DNA of 64,000 nucleotides from Rhypophila decipiens (lineage: Eukaryota; Ascomycota; Sordariomycetes; Sordariales; Naviculisporaceae). Made by a program: the position numbers and the translations under genes. Below, in pieces: positions 42,357 to 53,880 of the stretch (its first letter is position 1; every line of letters starts with the position of its first letter). The stretch spans positions 1 to 64,000 of the forward strand of contig MU858217.1 of NCBI GenBank assembly GCA_033297075.1. Direction: 5' to 3'. The notes beneath the pieces were generated by a model. The model was not told the origin of the DNA, searched no databases, and saw only the letters and a list, made by a program, of their open reading frames with translations.

Positions 42357-43964
42357 GTTGGAGGTTGAGCTCGAGACGAAGCTTGCTGGTCAACGAGGAC
42401 AAGGAGGGAAGACTGATGGGCAAGGGTGGTCCAGCACCGGGCGATGGTCTTCAGGACCAGAGGACGGAAGTCTTCCATTCCGAGATATCTCTGTGGGTCC
42501 ATTGGAATCACAGAGAACCTCGATGTGACGGCACTGCGACGCAATGAAGCGGTCAAGCTATTGCCGATTTATTGATATGCAGTCAAACCTTGAACTGTTG
42601 GTTGGAACTTGGGCAGCGGTTTAGCGATGTTACTCAGCGTCCGCACAAGAACTGGGCCAGCATGAAGGATCAGTCTTGGTTCTCCGTCGGTGAATTTGCC
42701 ACATCCTGGAAGATGTTTGGAGATCCTGGGGAGGTACAACCAGATATGTACCCGGTACTTGCCTCGACCAATGCTGGGGATGGTCCACAAGACTCGGCTT
42801 ATTTGGTGACATTCTGGGAAGGGTGGAAGTATTCGTTGGTGATGGATAGTGCAATTCTGCGGACCAACCAGTTGGGTTAGCTGGTGCTAGCGTGCCGTTG
42901 GTAGGTGTCATCATGATCAATGGGGATATGAGCTTTATGGTCTAAGAGCCTCAGTGTGTGGTCTCTTTTTTGAGTCTCGGTCTCGTATTTCCGTGATCTG
43001 TCAACCCTGCACTCAGAAGTTCAAAACAGTGTATCTCCTTGATGTCAGATAGCATAAGTTATTCATGAACCGCACGAGATATCCCGGTGTATGAGGTGCC
43101 TCACTAATACAGTGCCGTGGAGCCGGGACAGGTCTTCCGAACAAGGTGATTGGCTGGTGTTCGGGGACGTTGAGGTAGATGGTGTGCTGTACCGTACCGT
43201 ACCACACTATCACACCGTGACCGTACGCCACGGTGGTATTATGTGAAACCGCACATACGGAATTATGATTTCCGAATCATGCCCACCACCGTCATCACCC
43301 ATTTTGACGACCACCGTGTTGGGGGCGCTTACTTGCCTGGTGTGTTACTAACGGGGATAAATCGTTATCTCCTCGGAGCTACGGAGCTGCAAGTGTGGCT
43401 GTTAATAAGCCGTGCCACTTAGTACTGTGGCCAAACAGGAAAAGGACATGATGATCAGGAAGCTTATCACAAATATTGAACCAAGTCGTGCGTGGTGTTT
43501 CAACAGCTTAACATGCGGTGCTTTCAGCGAGAGATATGAATGGATTCCATTAACGCAAGGAACTTGAGCTTGTGTAACCTTGAGAGGAAGGATTCCTCAT
43601 GGACGCCGGTGATGATGGAGAAAGGCTCCGTGAGTGGCATTGATGCAAGCATAGAATCCATGTGCTGCAAGCAAAGCTAAGCCAAGATTCATCCATTTTT
43701 TCATACATACATGTGATCCAGAACAATAAATTATTCGACAAGAACTCTCTCCTGACGCCTTCTTTGGCATAGCCCAGCTTCAACATTTGACCTGAGGTTG
43801 AACATATTATTTGATATTTCTCATCAGGAAGAGTGGATGCCGCCTCTTCAAGAATTACAGTCTATGGCTAGTGGCAGAATGAGAGCACTACATAGTTGAG
43901 TAATAATTACAAAGCAGGTGTGATAGATACCGGACCAGAATCCGTTGAAACAGCCATCCCACCT
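42357..43964. other. Intergenic stretch
   Basis: The plus-strand frame 42572-42880 (102 codons) has no motif. A TACCGTACCGTACC direct repeat lies at about 43190-43203 and a 6-bp inverted repeat ATGATT/AATCAT at 43265-43280. No gene is recognised; it should contain the methyltransferase promoter at the left. Confidence 0.45.
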
Positions 43965-45278
43965 TCAAGTCGCAGAATGACCCTTGGTCTCCTGCCAGTC
44001 AACCACAGTCCTGACACCAATGGCCTCCAGCGGGATATCATCCGGTCCAATATGCGCAGAGCTACTAGATCGAGCCTTGTTCCCAGTCGTGACCTTGAGC
44101 TTCTGCTCATAGCTATATCCCTCTGGCCAAAGTCCCATCTCCGCATCTCCACTATGAGCATGATGGAGTTGTTCCTGTGAAGAAACGCCACAAGAAACAT
44201 TATTCTTGCTCAACTTGGCCCCACCCTTTGACAAGCCACCCTCACTGCCTCCAATAGTAACAACAGTCCCCGACCTCGCCCTTCCACTCCAACCGCTGCC
44301 AGACCTGCCCGACGAGAAATAACTCTTCAAGGGCAAGAACAGGCTAGAGTTCATCACCCCCGTAAGCAACGGCCTCAATGCGGGAAGACTGGCACAAATC
44401 ACAGCCATATCCGGCTCCAAGACAGTCCACAAGACAGGATCAAACATGGCCGTAGTAAAATCTGCGGTTGGCCCTAGCTTAGCAAGTACGATATGAAAGT
44501 GCAGCCGTACAGAACTGGCAACAATCACGCCGGCTCCAAGCAAGAAAACCAAACCCAAGGCAACCCGCTGACTCTTGGGCAGATGCAGCTTCCCCACTTC
44601 ATATGTAGGTAAACACAGAATCGCAACATCAGTAATAATATTGGGGATACTATTGCCCAGAAAGAAGTCGTTGTTGTCGATGCAAGTGCCTTCTATCCCG
44701 AGAGGATTGAAGACTTTGCCCTGGGGCGTGCATTGGAAGACTGCCACGAGACAGACGGCCAGCCACCAGGCTGTTGTCATGCCACCTAGGATGTACGTGC
44801 CGAGGCGAACTGTTTGGGTGGGAAAGATACGCCAGTACATGGCCAGGATGCTGTACTTTGTGATGGCGATCGCCGTGGGGTAGATGATTTCGCCCGAGAA
44901 CAAGAGTTTCTGGTTGATGGTGAGTCGGTTTGGGTCGATGGCGAGGTTGACGAGGAGTGGTCGGCCTAGACCGCCTAGGCTGACGAAGAGGATTGCTATG
45001 GTGCAGGTTGCCCATGTTATGACCTGGAGAAAAGGAAGGTTAGCAGATGTCGCAAAAGGGGCAGAGGGGAGAATGTTTACCATTGCAAGTATAATTAGAT
45101 AGTCGTCTAGCCCGATGCCCACGCGCCGTTTTAGTCTCAGGCCGATACGGAGGAGCACGATCAACGTGGCTAGCACCGTCACCGACGTGAGGATCCGGAT
45201 CAGGCGCGGACCGTCGTCGATCAGAAAGAGCTCCGGTGGGGGTGAAGGCGGTGGGCCTCCGGGTCCTGCTCCGGCCAT
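43965..45278 (-). CDS. Rhodopsin-domain integral membrane protein (SAT4/Pth11-like)
   Basis: A 418-residue protein. The frame is open through an in-frame 57-nt intron (45080-45024, GTAAAC...CTCCAG with branch CTAAC) that should be removed, joining LDDYLIILAM to VITWATCTIA. About seven helices follow: TSVTVLATLIVLLRIGLRL, EIIYPTAIAITKYSILAMYW, ILGGMTTAWWLAVCLVAVFQ with the C after FQ, SIPNIITDVAILCLP and VFLLGAGVIVASSVRL. DDYLI near helix two, YWRIFP and the C...C pair are signatures of the fungal rhodopsin domain. A Ser/Gly-rich hydrophilic tail of about 130 residues ends the protein. There is no CFEM domain. Some relatives sit in specialised-metabolite clusters; ligand and role unknown. Confidence 0.9.
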   Translation of the reverse strand: MAGAGPGGPPPSPPPELFLIDDGPRLIRILTSVTVLATLIVLLRIGLRLKRRVGIGLDDYLIILAMVNILPSAPFATSANLPFLQVITWATCTIAILFVSLGGLGRPLLVNLAIDPNRLTINQKLLFSGEIIYPTAIAITKYSILAMYWRIFPTQTVRLGTYILGGMTTAWWLAVCLVAVFQCTPQGKVFNPLGIEGTCIDNNDFFLGNSIPNIITDVAILCLPTYEVGKLHLPKSQRVALGLVFLLGAGVIVASSVRLHFHIVLAKLGPTADFTTAMFDPVLWTVLEPDMAVICASLPALRPLLTGVMNSSLFLPLKSYFSSGRSGSGWSGRARSGTVVTIGGSEGGLSKGGAKLSKNNVSCGVSSQEQLHHAHSGDAEMGLWPEGYSYEQKLKVTTGNKARSSSSAHIGPDDIPLEAIGVRTVVDWQETKGHSAT

Positions 45279-46535
45279 GGCTGGCAGAGCTGGTTGTCGT
45301 CAAGGATGGAGGGCGGTATCACACGGGCCGGGAAGAATAGATTGAAGCGAAAAGGCTGGTGGTCGACCATGCAAGAAGGTAGTAACCGCTCGGTGAAAGA
45401 TAATGTAGTAGGCTGTAGGTCGATCGCGTTTTCTAGCGGCAGGATCTCCCGTGGTGAATATAAAAGTTGCAGCCGGGACTGGCTATGGTTGGATTTTGTA
45501 AAGTGATTGACAACACTGGTTACATTTGACCGAGCACCATAGTAGGTGATGGGGAAAATTCTAACTTTTGAGAATTAAAGGGAAAGTCGCCAACTATTCG
45601 GATTCCATATTGATGTCTCTTCATGATAACTGAATGCTGGGTCGATTGGTTTCTTCCCTCCATCTCTCCCAATGCCTCCTTGAGGCAGTTGATGGTGGGT
45701 TGTACAAGACAGTCGGTGTATTTTACAATCTGTCAGACAACCAGCGTAATTGAGTCCAAGATTGGACAGATAAAGCAACGAGGTTCACAAATCGAGGTTC
45801 CTGCCCAGAGAAAGTTCCTTATCGAAACCTATCGACGCCGCAATATACAACCCAACTGAACCAGATTTCAAGCCAAAAGACGAATGCATTACTTTTCATG
45901 TGGCACAGGGGCGATAGCAAGTAAGTTTTCTCAGCAGTTGATCCTCGGATTTCCGGCTGTTAAAAAGGTAAAACCAATACCAAGAGAATCCTCATAATGT
46001 ACAGGCTGCGGATCGGGACGAGGATATATGCATGTTTTATGCATACAATACCGCATCTCCCGTGCTGACAATGTCGATCCCTGATAAGCTGAGGGCTATC
46101 TGTTGGTTCAGGGACCGGGGATAATTCGACAAAATCTCAAGGCACCTAACCCACCTGCATTTATTGGGTTGTTTTGCCCCGAGGATGCGGCCAACACACC
46201 TAATACGGCGACCTAAAACCCGCCGACGTGCATTTATCGTCCGCCCATCACAATTACACTGCCAGTCGGATCGCTGCCAGCTGGCGCATGAATGAGGCGT
46301 ACTGTCCACTCTGCGAGGCCATTACCGTCAGCAGGTGCGTTGTGAACATGGATTTCTGCGCCGCAATGTCGCAACGTCCATCATAGCCATAAACGGCTGT
46401 GAAGGTGGGAATGCTGAAATGCGGCCAACAACGCCTATAAATCAAGTGAGGAAGTAAACAAGAGCTGACCCAGTGCTAGTAGGATCATGCTCATGAGCCA
46501 AACACCCAAACCAGCACACGACTCGGAATTACACA
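45279..46535. other. Divergent intergenic region
   Basis: Lies between a minus-strand and a plus-strand gene, so it should hold both promoters. A perfect inverted repeat TATGCAT/ATGCATA is at 46027-46045. No gene is recognised. Confidence 0.5.
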
Positions 46536-47336
46536 ATGGCCTCTTCGGACCCAAAGCCCACCCTCCTCCTCGCCCACGGTGCATGGCATCCACCCCACCT
46601 CTACCAGCCCCTCAAAGATGCCCTCGCCAAGCGTGGATACACGCTGATCATGCCGGCTCTGCCCACCATGGGCAAAGAGGCCCGCAGCGTGACCCTCGAC
46701 GCAGATATCCAGGCCCTGCTTGACGCCGCCGAGCCTCTCTTCGCAGAAGGAAAGGAAGTCATCCTCGTTGCTCACTCATACGGAGGCATTCCCGCGACTG
46801 TCGCCACCCGTAGCAACAGTACCGCGGAGCGCAAAGTTGCTGGAAAGACCGGTGGATTCAAGCACATCGCCTACCTCGCGGCATTTGCCATTCCGGTGGC
46901 AGGGCTAAGCAACCTCACCGCCGTCCCAGGTGGACAGTGGATGCCCTGGCACAAGCTCATCGTGGATTCTCAAACCCCAGGTGGAAAAGGGGACAAAATT
47001 GAGCAGCTGTTTCTGCATGAAGATTTGGCCAAGCCGCTGCTCTACAACGACCTCGCGGACAAAGCGGCCGACGATATGTTTGCCCAGCTTGTCCCGCAGT
47101 CCTACGCCGCCACCGTGCAGCCGCTTGAATTCGCCGTCGCGGATGTGACTATCCCCAAGACATATATCGTTTGTGAGAAGGATGCCGCGTTTCCTGTGCC
47201 CTTGCAAAAGCACCTGGCGTCGGGGTCTGGTTTTGTCCAGAAGTCTGTCAGCGGCGGACACTCGGCTTTTGCCAGTGTACCTGATGAGCTGGCTGAGGTG
47301 TTGGTTCGGATTGCGGAGGGCAAGGACAAGGACTGA
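46536..47336 (+). CDS. Small alpha/beta hydrolase (methylesterase/salicylate-esterase-like)
   Basis: Single exon, 266 residues. Oxyanion region LLLAHGAWHPP at 10-20. The nucleophile elbow VAHSYGG places Ser81. The acid is Asp216 in CEKDAAFP, and the catalytic His242 is in GGHSAFAS. These are the triad positions of the AB_hydrolase_6 group that includes plant methylesterases and their fungal relatives. A lid of about 50 residues (TAVPGGQWMPWHKL) lies between strand six and the acid. No signal peptide, so probably cytosolic. Substrate unknown; such enzymes hydrolyse small methyl or aryl esters or amides. It lies between a rhodopsin-domain gene and a prenyltransferase gene. Confidence 0.9.
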   Translation: MASSDPKPTLLLAHGAWHPPHLYQPLKDALAKRGYTLIMPALPTMGKEARSVTLDADIQALLDAAEPLFAEGKEVILVAHSYGGIPATVATRSNSTAERKVAGKTGGFKHIAYLAAFAIPVAGLSNLTAVPGGQWMPWHKLIVDSQTPGGKGDKIEQLFLHEDLAKPLLYNDLADKAADDMFAQLVPQSYAATVQPLEFAVADVTIPKTYIVCEKDAAFPVPLQKHLASGSGFVQKSVSGGHSAFASVPDELAEVLVRIAEGKDKD

Positions 47337-48430
47337 ATGGCAGGTAGAGTCTGACGGAAATGTGAAATGATTTTAGTCCTGTATGGTAGATCTCCGGTAA
47401 TGACTAAGGCTTTTGATAGTGGATACATGTAGTCCTTGGACGGGGACATCTGCAAATCTTTCCGAATACACTCGGGGATTACACGATAGTAATGATACAC
47501 ACTGCATGTGGAACGCGGCGCTTATTAATACGTTACAACCTTGGTCCTAGTAATCTTTCGGAAGCGATGTAACGCGGCGTATTTGATTCATTTCCTGAAT
47601 TCCGATTTTTCTTCCAGCCTCCCAATAACGTTGCCCCCTTTTCTTCGTGTTTACACCAAAACTAGGCACATCGATTGTGATACCCCGGAGTTGTTGTGAT
47701 GATTCCACACTCAACGACTACATTCATTTATACATGGTTGGGATTTTCGTAAGTGGGTCAGCATCATATCGGGTTTTCTTTTTCGAATGACACTCTCCCC
47801 CGAGGTCCTCGCCGCATTTCAACCTTGTTGTTGATCAAGTGCCAAGACTGTATTGGAGCAAGGTCGTTGCAGGTACCAGTACTTCGAGTATTGGTACCAC
47901 GGCCAACCGGGCAAGCAGCTCCTAATACGGATCAGAAATCTCCTATCTACCTTGGCTTCTTGGCCGACGAATCCTATAGGAAACGACTGCCAGGTTCGTT
48001 TGTCGAAAGCGGATGGGACGCTCCCGAGTGTTTCGGACAGCGATATACGAGAGACTCACCGCCATGAGAATGTTACTTCTGCCCCAAGAGTTGGCACAGC
48101 TCCACTTTATCTACCACAACGTAACACAGCTAGTAAACAGTAGAGATGATTCAATAGATCCTGAGAACATCGGAGGTGATTTCTGCGTTGGTTTTGTAGT
48201 GGTAGATGACAAGATTGCCCACAATGCTGCTCCTTAACATAGCATATGTATATATAAGAGCAAGTGTTGCTAGCTCCTGTTGGAAGACGGGATTTCCTCC
48301 AAGGTCTGCCTGGTCGTGCTTCTTCCGCCTGACGATGTCTTGCCTTTGCTTAGAGTCACCCTCATAAGACTCTTGACCTCTGAAACCAAACCCACCTTTC
48401 CTGTACCTGTCCTGCAGCCACTCAGCCATC
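47337..48430. other. Intergenic stretch
   Basis: Lies between two plus-strand genes. Frames at 47753-48143 lack motifs. No RNA gene is recognised. Confidence 0.5.
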
Positions 48431-49606
48431 ATGGTATCCCAGCCGGTAGAAGCCTCATCCTTTTCCTCTTCTACCACCACTACTACCATCTCCAATCGAG
48501 CCAACCTGAAGCACAAGCTATCTTGCCTATCTGCCTCAATCGCGGATGAAGCTACCCCCAGCAACAACAACGCCAAGGAAGCCAACCCAGAAGCCGACGA
48601 TGACCCGTCAGTCAACTACTTCCCTCACCTCCCACCATACTCGGACCCCAAGACTGGGCTGCTCTCTCACCTTCCAGAAAGCCTCATCCCATACGGACAA
48701 TTGATGCGCCTCGACAAGCCAGCAGGCCTCTACGCATTTTACTTCCCCTACCTAATCGGTCTCTCCTACTCTGCGGCACTCTCACCTGATCAAATCCCGC
48801 CCTCTACCCTCCTTCATCTAGCAACTGTTCTCCTGCCCTTCAACGTCCTCCTCCGAGGTGCAGCTTGTACCTGGAACGACACGCTTGACCGTCGCTTCGA
48901 CAGAAAGGTCGCGCGGTGCAGACATCGGCCTGTTGCGAGGGGTGCTGTTTCCCCTTTTCACGCGCACCTTTTTACTGCTTCCCAGCTGGTCATGTTGTTT
49001 GCTCTCCAGCAGGCTTTCCTGCCAAAGGAGGTGGTTCCTCACACAGTATTTATGGTCTTTTTGTTTGGCGTGTATGCGTACCTCAAACGCGTGACGTATT
49101 ATCCGCAGGTTGAGCTCGGAGTGGCTTTTGCTTGGGCTGTTTTCTTCACGGTCGCTCTCTTCCCTTTCACCAAGGACAAAGCTGCCCGGTTTGGAACGGG
49201 TGCTTTGTTTGGATCAATCATATTGTGGACCATAGTCTATGATACCATCTACGCACACCAGGATATAGCAGATGATGAGAAGGCTGGTGTCAAGGGGATG
49301 GCGCTTTTGTTCAAGGAGTCAAGCTGGTTGGATGCAAAGAATTTCTCCTCCATTTTGACTTTGGCTATGGGAGGACTGTTGACTTATCTCGGAGTGGTCT
49401 CGGATTTTGGGACGGTGTATTTCCTGGGTACGGTGGGAGGTGTGCTTGCCACGATGGCGTATTACATTTCTAGCGTCGACTTGAAGGTTCCTGAGAGCTG
49501 TGGGATTTGGTTCCATCGGCAATTTTGGATTGTTGGGGTTGGCTATGTCTCTGGCTTTGTTGGCGAGTATATGGTTCGTCGGGGAGGGTTCCGAGGTTCA
49601 TATTAA
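48431..49606 (+). CDS. UbiA-family aromatic prenyltransferase
   Basis: Single exon, 391 residues, with a disordered first 65 and about eight hydrophobic helices. Both prenyl-diphosphate/Mg motifs are intact: NDTLDRRFD at 149-157 (NDxxDxxxD) and YDTIYAHQDIADD at 270-282 (DxxYxxxDxxDD). RLDKPAGLYAFYFPYLIG at 93-110 is the substrate-side signature shared with COQ2 and with meroterpenoid prenyltransferases. The short Ser/Thr-rich start could be a weak mitochondrial signal, but the protein looks more like the cluster-type enzymes than housekeeping COQ2. Reaction: transfer of a polyprenyl group (often farnesyl) to an aromatic acid or phenol in the membrane. Acceptor not known; no PKS lies nearby in this window. 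Confidence 0.92.
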   Translation: MVSQPVEASSFSSSTTTTTISNRANLKHKLSCLSASIADEATPSNNNAKEANPEADDDPSVNYFPHLPPYSDPKTGLLSHLPESLIPYGQLMRLDKPAGLYAFYFPYLIGLSYSAALSPDQIPPSTLLHLATVLLPFNVLLRGAACTWNDTLDRRFDRKVARCRHRPVARGAVSPFHAHLFTASQLVMLFALQQAFLPKEVVPHTVFMVFLFGVYAYLKRVTYYPQVELGVAFAWAVFFTVALFPFTKDKAARFGTGALFGSIILWTIVYDTIYAHQDIADDEKAGVKGMALLFKESSWLDAKNFSSILTLAMGGLLTYLGVVSDFGTVYFLGTVGGVLATMAYYISSVDLKVPESCGIWFHRQFWIVGVGYVSGFVGEYMVRRGGFRGSY

Positions 49607-50309
49607 CTAAATCACGAGCATATTATTACTGATTCGCCCGGGGGAATGTGGTTCTCCTTGGGATTCATATTTACCCGAATACCTCTGACGGTGTGTCCCT
49701 ACTGAAACTACATAATCGTGGCGCCGGGAGACGTGAAGGGGAACCTTAAGTGTTATCTGGGGGAGCCGACCGCACCCTGAACGGGACATCAGCGTCCACA
49801 TGTGAAAAACTTCAAGCTCCGCTTCCCGTAATTACCGCCAATACAGTGAGTAATGTGGAGTCCCGAACCTTGCCTTATCTGCCGGCACGTCCCCCGAAGG
49901 TGGAGGCGGGACGCGGGTCAGCCTCACTATAGTTGGCGGCACCAAATAGAGCAACACTTCCAGGCTGCACCTGTGTCCAAGCTCATTGATTGGCTGTAGC
50001 GGCACCTGCGCCCCTGTGTTATAGTGCAAGACCTGAGTCCGGTGTCCTAGCCGGTACGACCTAACCGCCGCCATCGAGACACGATGAATAGTTAAATTTC
50101 ACCACCCTCGGCTAACCCTCAGCCACCGTCTCATGACTCTCCAATTTGGCTTCCGGCCAGGGCCGAGTGGTCGGATGGACCCTTCGTCAAGAAACCGCAC
50201 TTGGTCGTCCAATGCTGCTCCCATGTCCCATTGAAACGCAATGCACCGACGTCCATCGACACGGGACCAAACGGGAACGATAGACGAGACCGGTTAAACA
50301 GCTCACGTC
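49607..50309. other. Intergenic stretch
   Basis: Lies between two plus-strand genes; no gene is recognised. It should carry the terminator of the prenyltransferase and the promoter of the membrane protein. Confidence 0.5.
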
Positions 50310-52173
50310 ATGGCGACCGATGTCGATTTCTTCGGGAACATCACCAACCTCACCGACCTCAACATCTCGTCCCTGGCGAGCTACATCAACGCCCGGGGCT
50401 ACACTCCAACCTGGGCCGGCATCATCCCTTGTGAGCCGGCGTCGGATCTCCTCCCCATAGGCAACCTCAGCGAGCTACAGATCGTCGCGCCAAATCCCAA
50501 GATACGAGATGGCACCGTCAGAGTAACTATGGATCCTTCGGACCTGAACATTGGGTTTCTTCAACTTCACGACTTTTCCCAGCAGGTCTTCCCTTCGCCC
50601 CTTAACGAATCGGGAGTCGGAGAAGTCGTCCTCTGGTGGCGCAACTCGACCAAGAACGACAAGAATGCCACGTCAGACTTTCTCAGCGAGGTTCTGAACA
50701 CTTGCTCAAAGACGTTTTGTCGACATCGCAGCATCCAGATTGGAAACCCGGACATCATCGGCATTGGGGTATCTCTCCTCCTTTGACCTGCTTTTTTGAT
50801 ATGCGCTAACAATTCCGGAACAGATGATAGTCGCAACTTCGATGCTCCTGATCCTCGTAGCCTGCTTCTCAACCATGTCCCTCGGCCCCTTGACCGAGAT
50901 CGTCGCCCGCCCCTCACGGAAAAAGCACTTTTCCTTCCGACAAGCCGCCGTTGGCACCGTCGACGAGCTCTTCTCGGCCGTGTACGTCTTTGCGATTTCC
51001 GTGATGGCCTCGACCTTTGCCTACCGCTACCGAACCGACTCGAGATTCGACGTGCTCATGGCCGACGGGCTATCCCTTGTGTGTAGCACGACAGTCGTCA
51101 TGCTGGCTGCAACGTACTGGGCGCACAACAGAGAACGGCCACACGCGACCGGGTCTGTCATTGCAACCGTGTTCATCACCATCGCCCTCTTCGCGACTCA
51201 TTTCAACGTCGCCAGCAAGCGAGCAAGTCCAGTAGAGCTGGCCTGCGGAACAGGCAAAGGCGGCGTATCCGTGAGAAAGGGCGACCCGTTCGATATAAAA
51301 GTCATCAAGTTTATCCCGCTGGGCTTTGCGTCGTGGTGCCTCGCGCTGTTGGGTGCAGTCTTCCATCATCCGATTCTGCACGCCAGAAAGCCGGCAGAGG
51401 GGAGAAGAGCCGCCTTGTTCTTTTGGCGCGTTGCTGAATCACTGCCTTGTGTCTTTGGGATCATTGGGCTGGGTCTGTATGCTGGGTATTTCTTTAATAC
51501 CTGGAGGATGATGAAGTCCACGTATGGGAAGGCGTTTACCAGCGCGGAGAAGGACTGGGGCTTTGGGCAGTATTTGGCAGTGTTTACTTGGTTGCCGCCT
51601 ATTATGAGTTTCATACATCTCTATTTTGGTATGTCACTTCTCTTCTTATACCTGCCGTGGTGATGTTTGCTGACACCCTGGGAACAAATAGCCGGCCTCA
51701 AAGGCATGCTCGAGGCGCGACTGCCGAAAGGTTGGAAGGTATACCACGAAGACCACCCACCTCCACCTCCTGAAGAGTTTGGCGAGTCGTCATGCTCGCA
51801 ATTTGATTTCAAAGGCGTTGTTTCCAATCATTCACAATATGGTCATCCTGGCTTCGTGATGGGTGTTGACGAAAGAACTCGACAGAGACCGCAGGACCCA
51901 AACCACGACAACACCGACAGCGACGACTCGGCAGGGCCGAATAGAGGAAAGTCACGGGCTGCACAAGTCGACCCAGAGGTTCAAGGAAGTAGCAGGCACC
52001 GAGGCGCAAAGGAGCAAGTGGTGAGGTATGGGGAGCGAGAGCAAGCCGACGACACGGTGTGGCCCTTAAATGGGGCGTCTTCGGAAGAAGGGAGGAGAGA
52101 TGGCGTGTACGAAATGGATGCGATGGGACAAGTAAGAGAGGGGGGAACGGAGAGAAATCTCGCGGCTCGTTGA
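50310..52173 (+). CDS. Large N-glycosylated multi-pass membrane protein, unknown function
   Basis: 581 residues in three exons (50310-50768, 50824-51628, 51692-52173) with consistent phase and canonical introns. The first 155 residues are hydrophilic with many N-glycosylation sequons (NIT, NLT, NIS, NLS, NES, NST, NAT) and a C...C pair near the end (NTCSKTFCRH), so this part is likely outside the cell or in the lumen. Then come about seven helices, including MIVATSMLLILVACFSTMSL, VGTVDELFSAVYVFAISVMA, TGSVIATVFITIALFATHF, PLGFASWCLALLGAVF and LPCVFGIIGLGLYAGYFF. A charged cytoplasmic tail of about 160 residues has PPPPPEEF and many Arg/Asp. No signal peptide at the start. A receptor-like topology is an inference only; no family is recognised. 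Confidence 0.82.
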
Positions 52174-53880
52174 TGCTGAGTGATACCTGAGTTTGTTGAT
52201 TGGAAATTGCTAGGATACTACCTGTATATAAAAAAACATCTGTTGTGTTGACTGTTGATGTGATCTGGCTTGGTTATTTACTTCAAATTACTTGTGCTAG
52301 CCGGATAATCGATCTGGTAGATGGTATTCACTTTTAATAATTCACACGGAGGCTGAAGAGAGAAAGGAACGTATCTGTTAAGCCGGCGATATTGTAGATA
52401 TGAGGCCTGATATAAGCGATGCAAACCACTCTAATAAAGAAACTAATGTAAAACATTTCAGAGGTTACACCTACATCTATTACCGATGGTCAGGAACTAC
52501 TGTGGATATCTGATTCCCCAGTAAATAATGAATAGACGTAGTAATTGATGGGCTTGCTGGGCTTGATGGTCCTTTATAGTGTTTGGGTTTCTCGAGTGCT
52601 GTTTTGGATGTTTGTCGTGTAGGCGGTATGCACACTCAGGTCGCGCACTTGTCCGAGTCCCAGTGTCTTCTCTGCGTACATCCCTAGCCTGGTGATTCTA
52701 CAGGTGTGCTCCGGCTCCAGGTGTCCACAGCGTCGCCCGCTCTCCTCCAGGCTAACCCCGTCGAAGGTGTGTGCGCTCTGGTCGCCCTACTTTGCCATGA
52801 TCACACCTTAGACATCCGACTGGAAGAAGCTGCAGGTGCACAACAGAGCATGGACTCCCGAGCTCTACAGCGAGGGGTTCCTCCGGGTCAGGGATGCGTA
52901 TATCAAACAGCACGCATAGTATCCCCTTTTTGCCATGAATGATCCCCAGATCCCCAAGGCGAATCTCGAAAAGGCCCATCGGGCCGTGGTCAACCAGGGT
53001 TGGCACCACCAACCCGAAGCCCTTCGAGCCCGTTAGCGGCCGCCGCGCCCACCGGAGCCGGCCAAAAGAACTGGCAATGATTGGCCTTGCGCCACTCTCT
53101 GACGCTATTTAGGTCCCACAAGGGGATAACCCCCCAAGTTCATCAGCTTTTCGACCAGACCCTGGACTTTCTCAGCTCCCATTGTGGTCACGGCGAACAA
53201 GAACACCGGGGGAGGGGGGGGGGGGGGGATATCGGAGTAGAATGTCTAGAAAGGAATCCGTGTGGGGGGAGGAGAATTCCCCTGCCATCAGCTGGCTGTA
53301 AGTGTATGCTCCAACCTTGGCGAACTTGCCATTGTCTATACGTTATCCGGTGTCTCGATCTTGATATAATGCTTCAGGTTTGTCTCCAATAGCGGGTCTA
53401 AGGTATTCCCAACGACTTTTGGATGAGACTGTCGGTATCGTCTGTCATCGTAACTTGAGATCGACCAGCAGGTAACAATTCGCTTGTGAGGTGAAATCGT
53501 GGAAAATACACGAGTTTGCTTCGCATTCTTCTTAGATCCCTATCAATATTAGGACTATTATTTCACTGAAGAGTGTTTAACACCATATTATAAGAAGCTC
53601 CTATTCTGATCTATGTGTCTATTTATTGTATTACTCTTGTATCTTGACTTCTTGATCTTCAATGGACTCAGATATAGCTTTTGGTGTTCTAAGAGACTTG
53701 GAATGTAGACGCTGCACTTTGTTATGAGCGGTCTGCACCATCTGGGTCCAGGGTCTGTTTGCAAATTCGTGGCGGGGCCTGCCTTCTCTCGTGCATGTCC
53801 ATGACTAGTCAAATAGGTGATGTCCCGGGGGGCTTAAAAGGCAAGTCTACTCCGTTTGTCTGTGTTGGGTATATGCTAAT
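52174..53880. other. Gene-poor stretch with coding relics and a G-run
   Basis: Around 52830-52920 the plus strand reads WKKLQVHNRAWTPELYSEGF and then a stop. Just downstream, a frame from about 52935 reads PQIPKANLEKAHRAVVNQGW, also closed by a stop. These look like pieces of one decayed gene I cannot name. A near-pure G run lies at 53208-53228. Otherwise empty. Confidence 0.4.

Noticed and set aside
53208..53228. G-run as a quadruplex regulatory element
   Set aside because: An uninterrupted homopolymer in a relic region with no gene next to it; more likely slippage.
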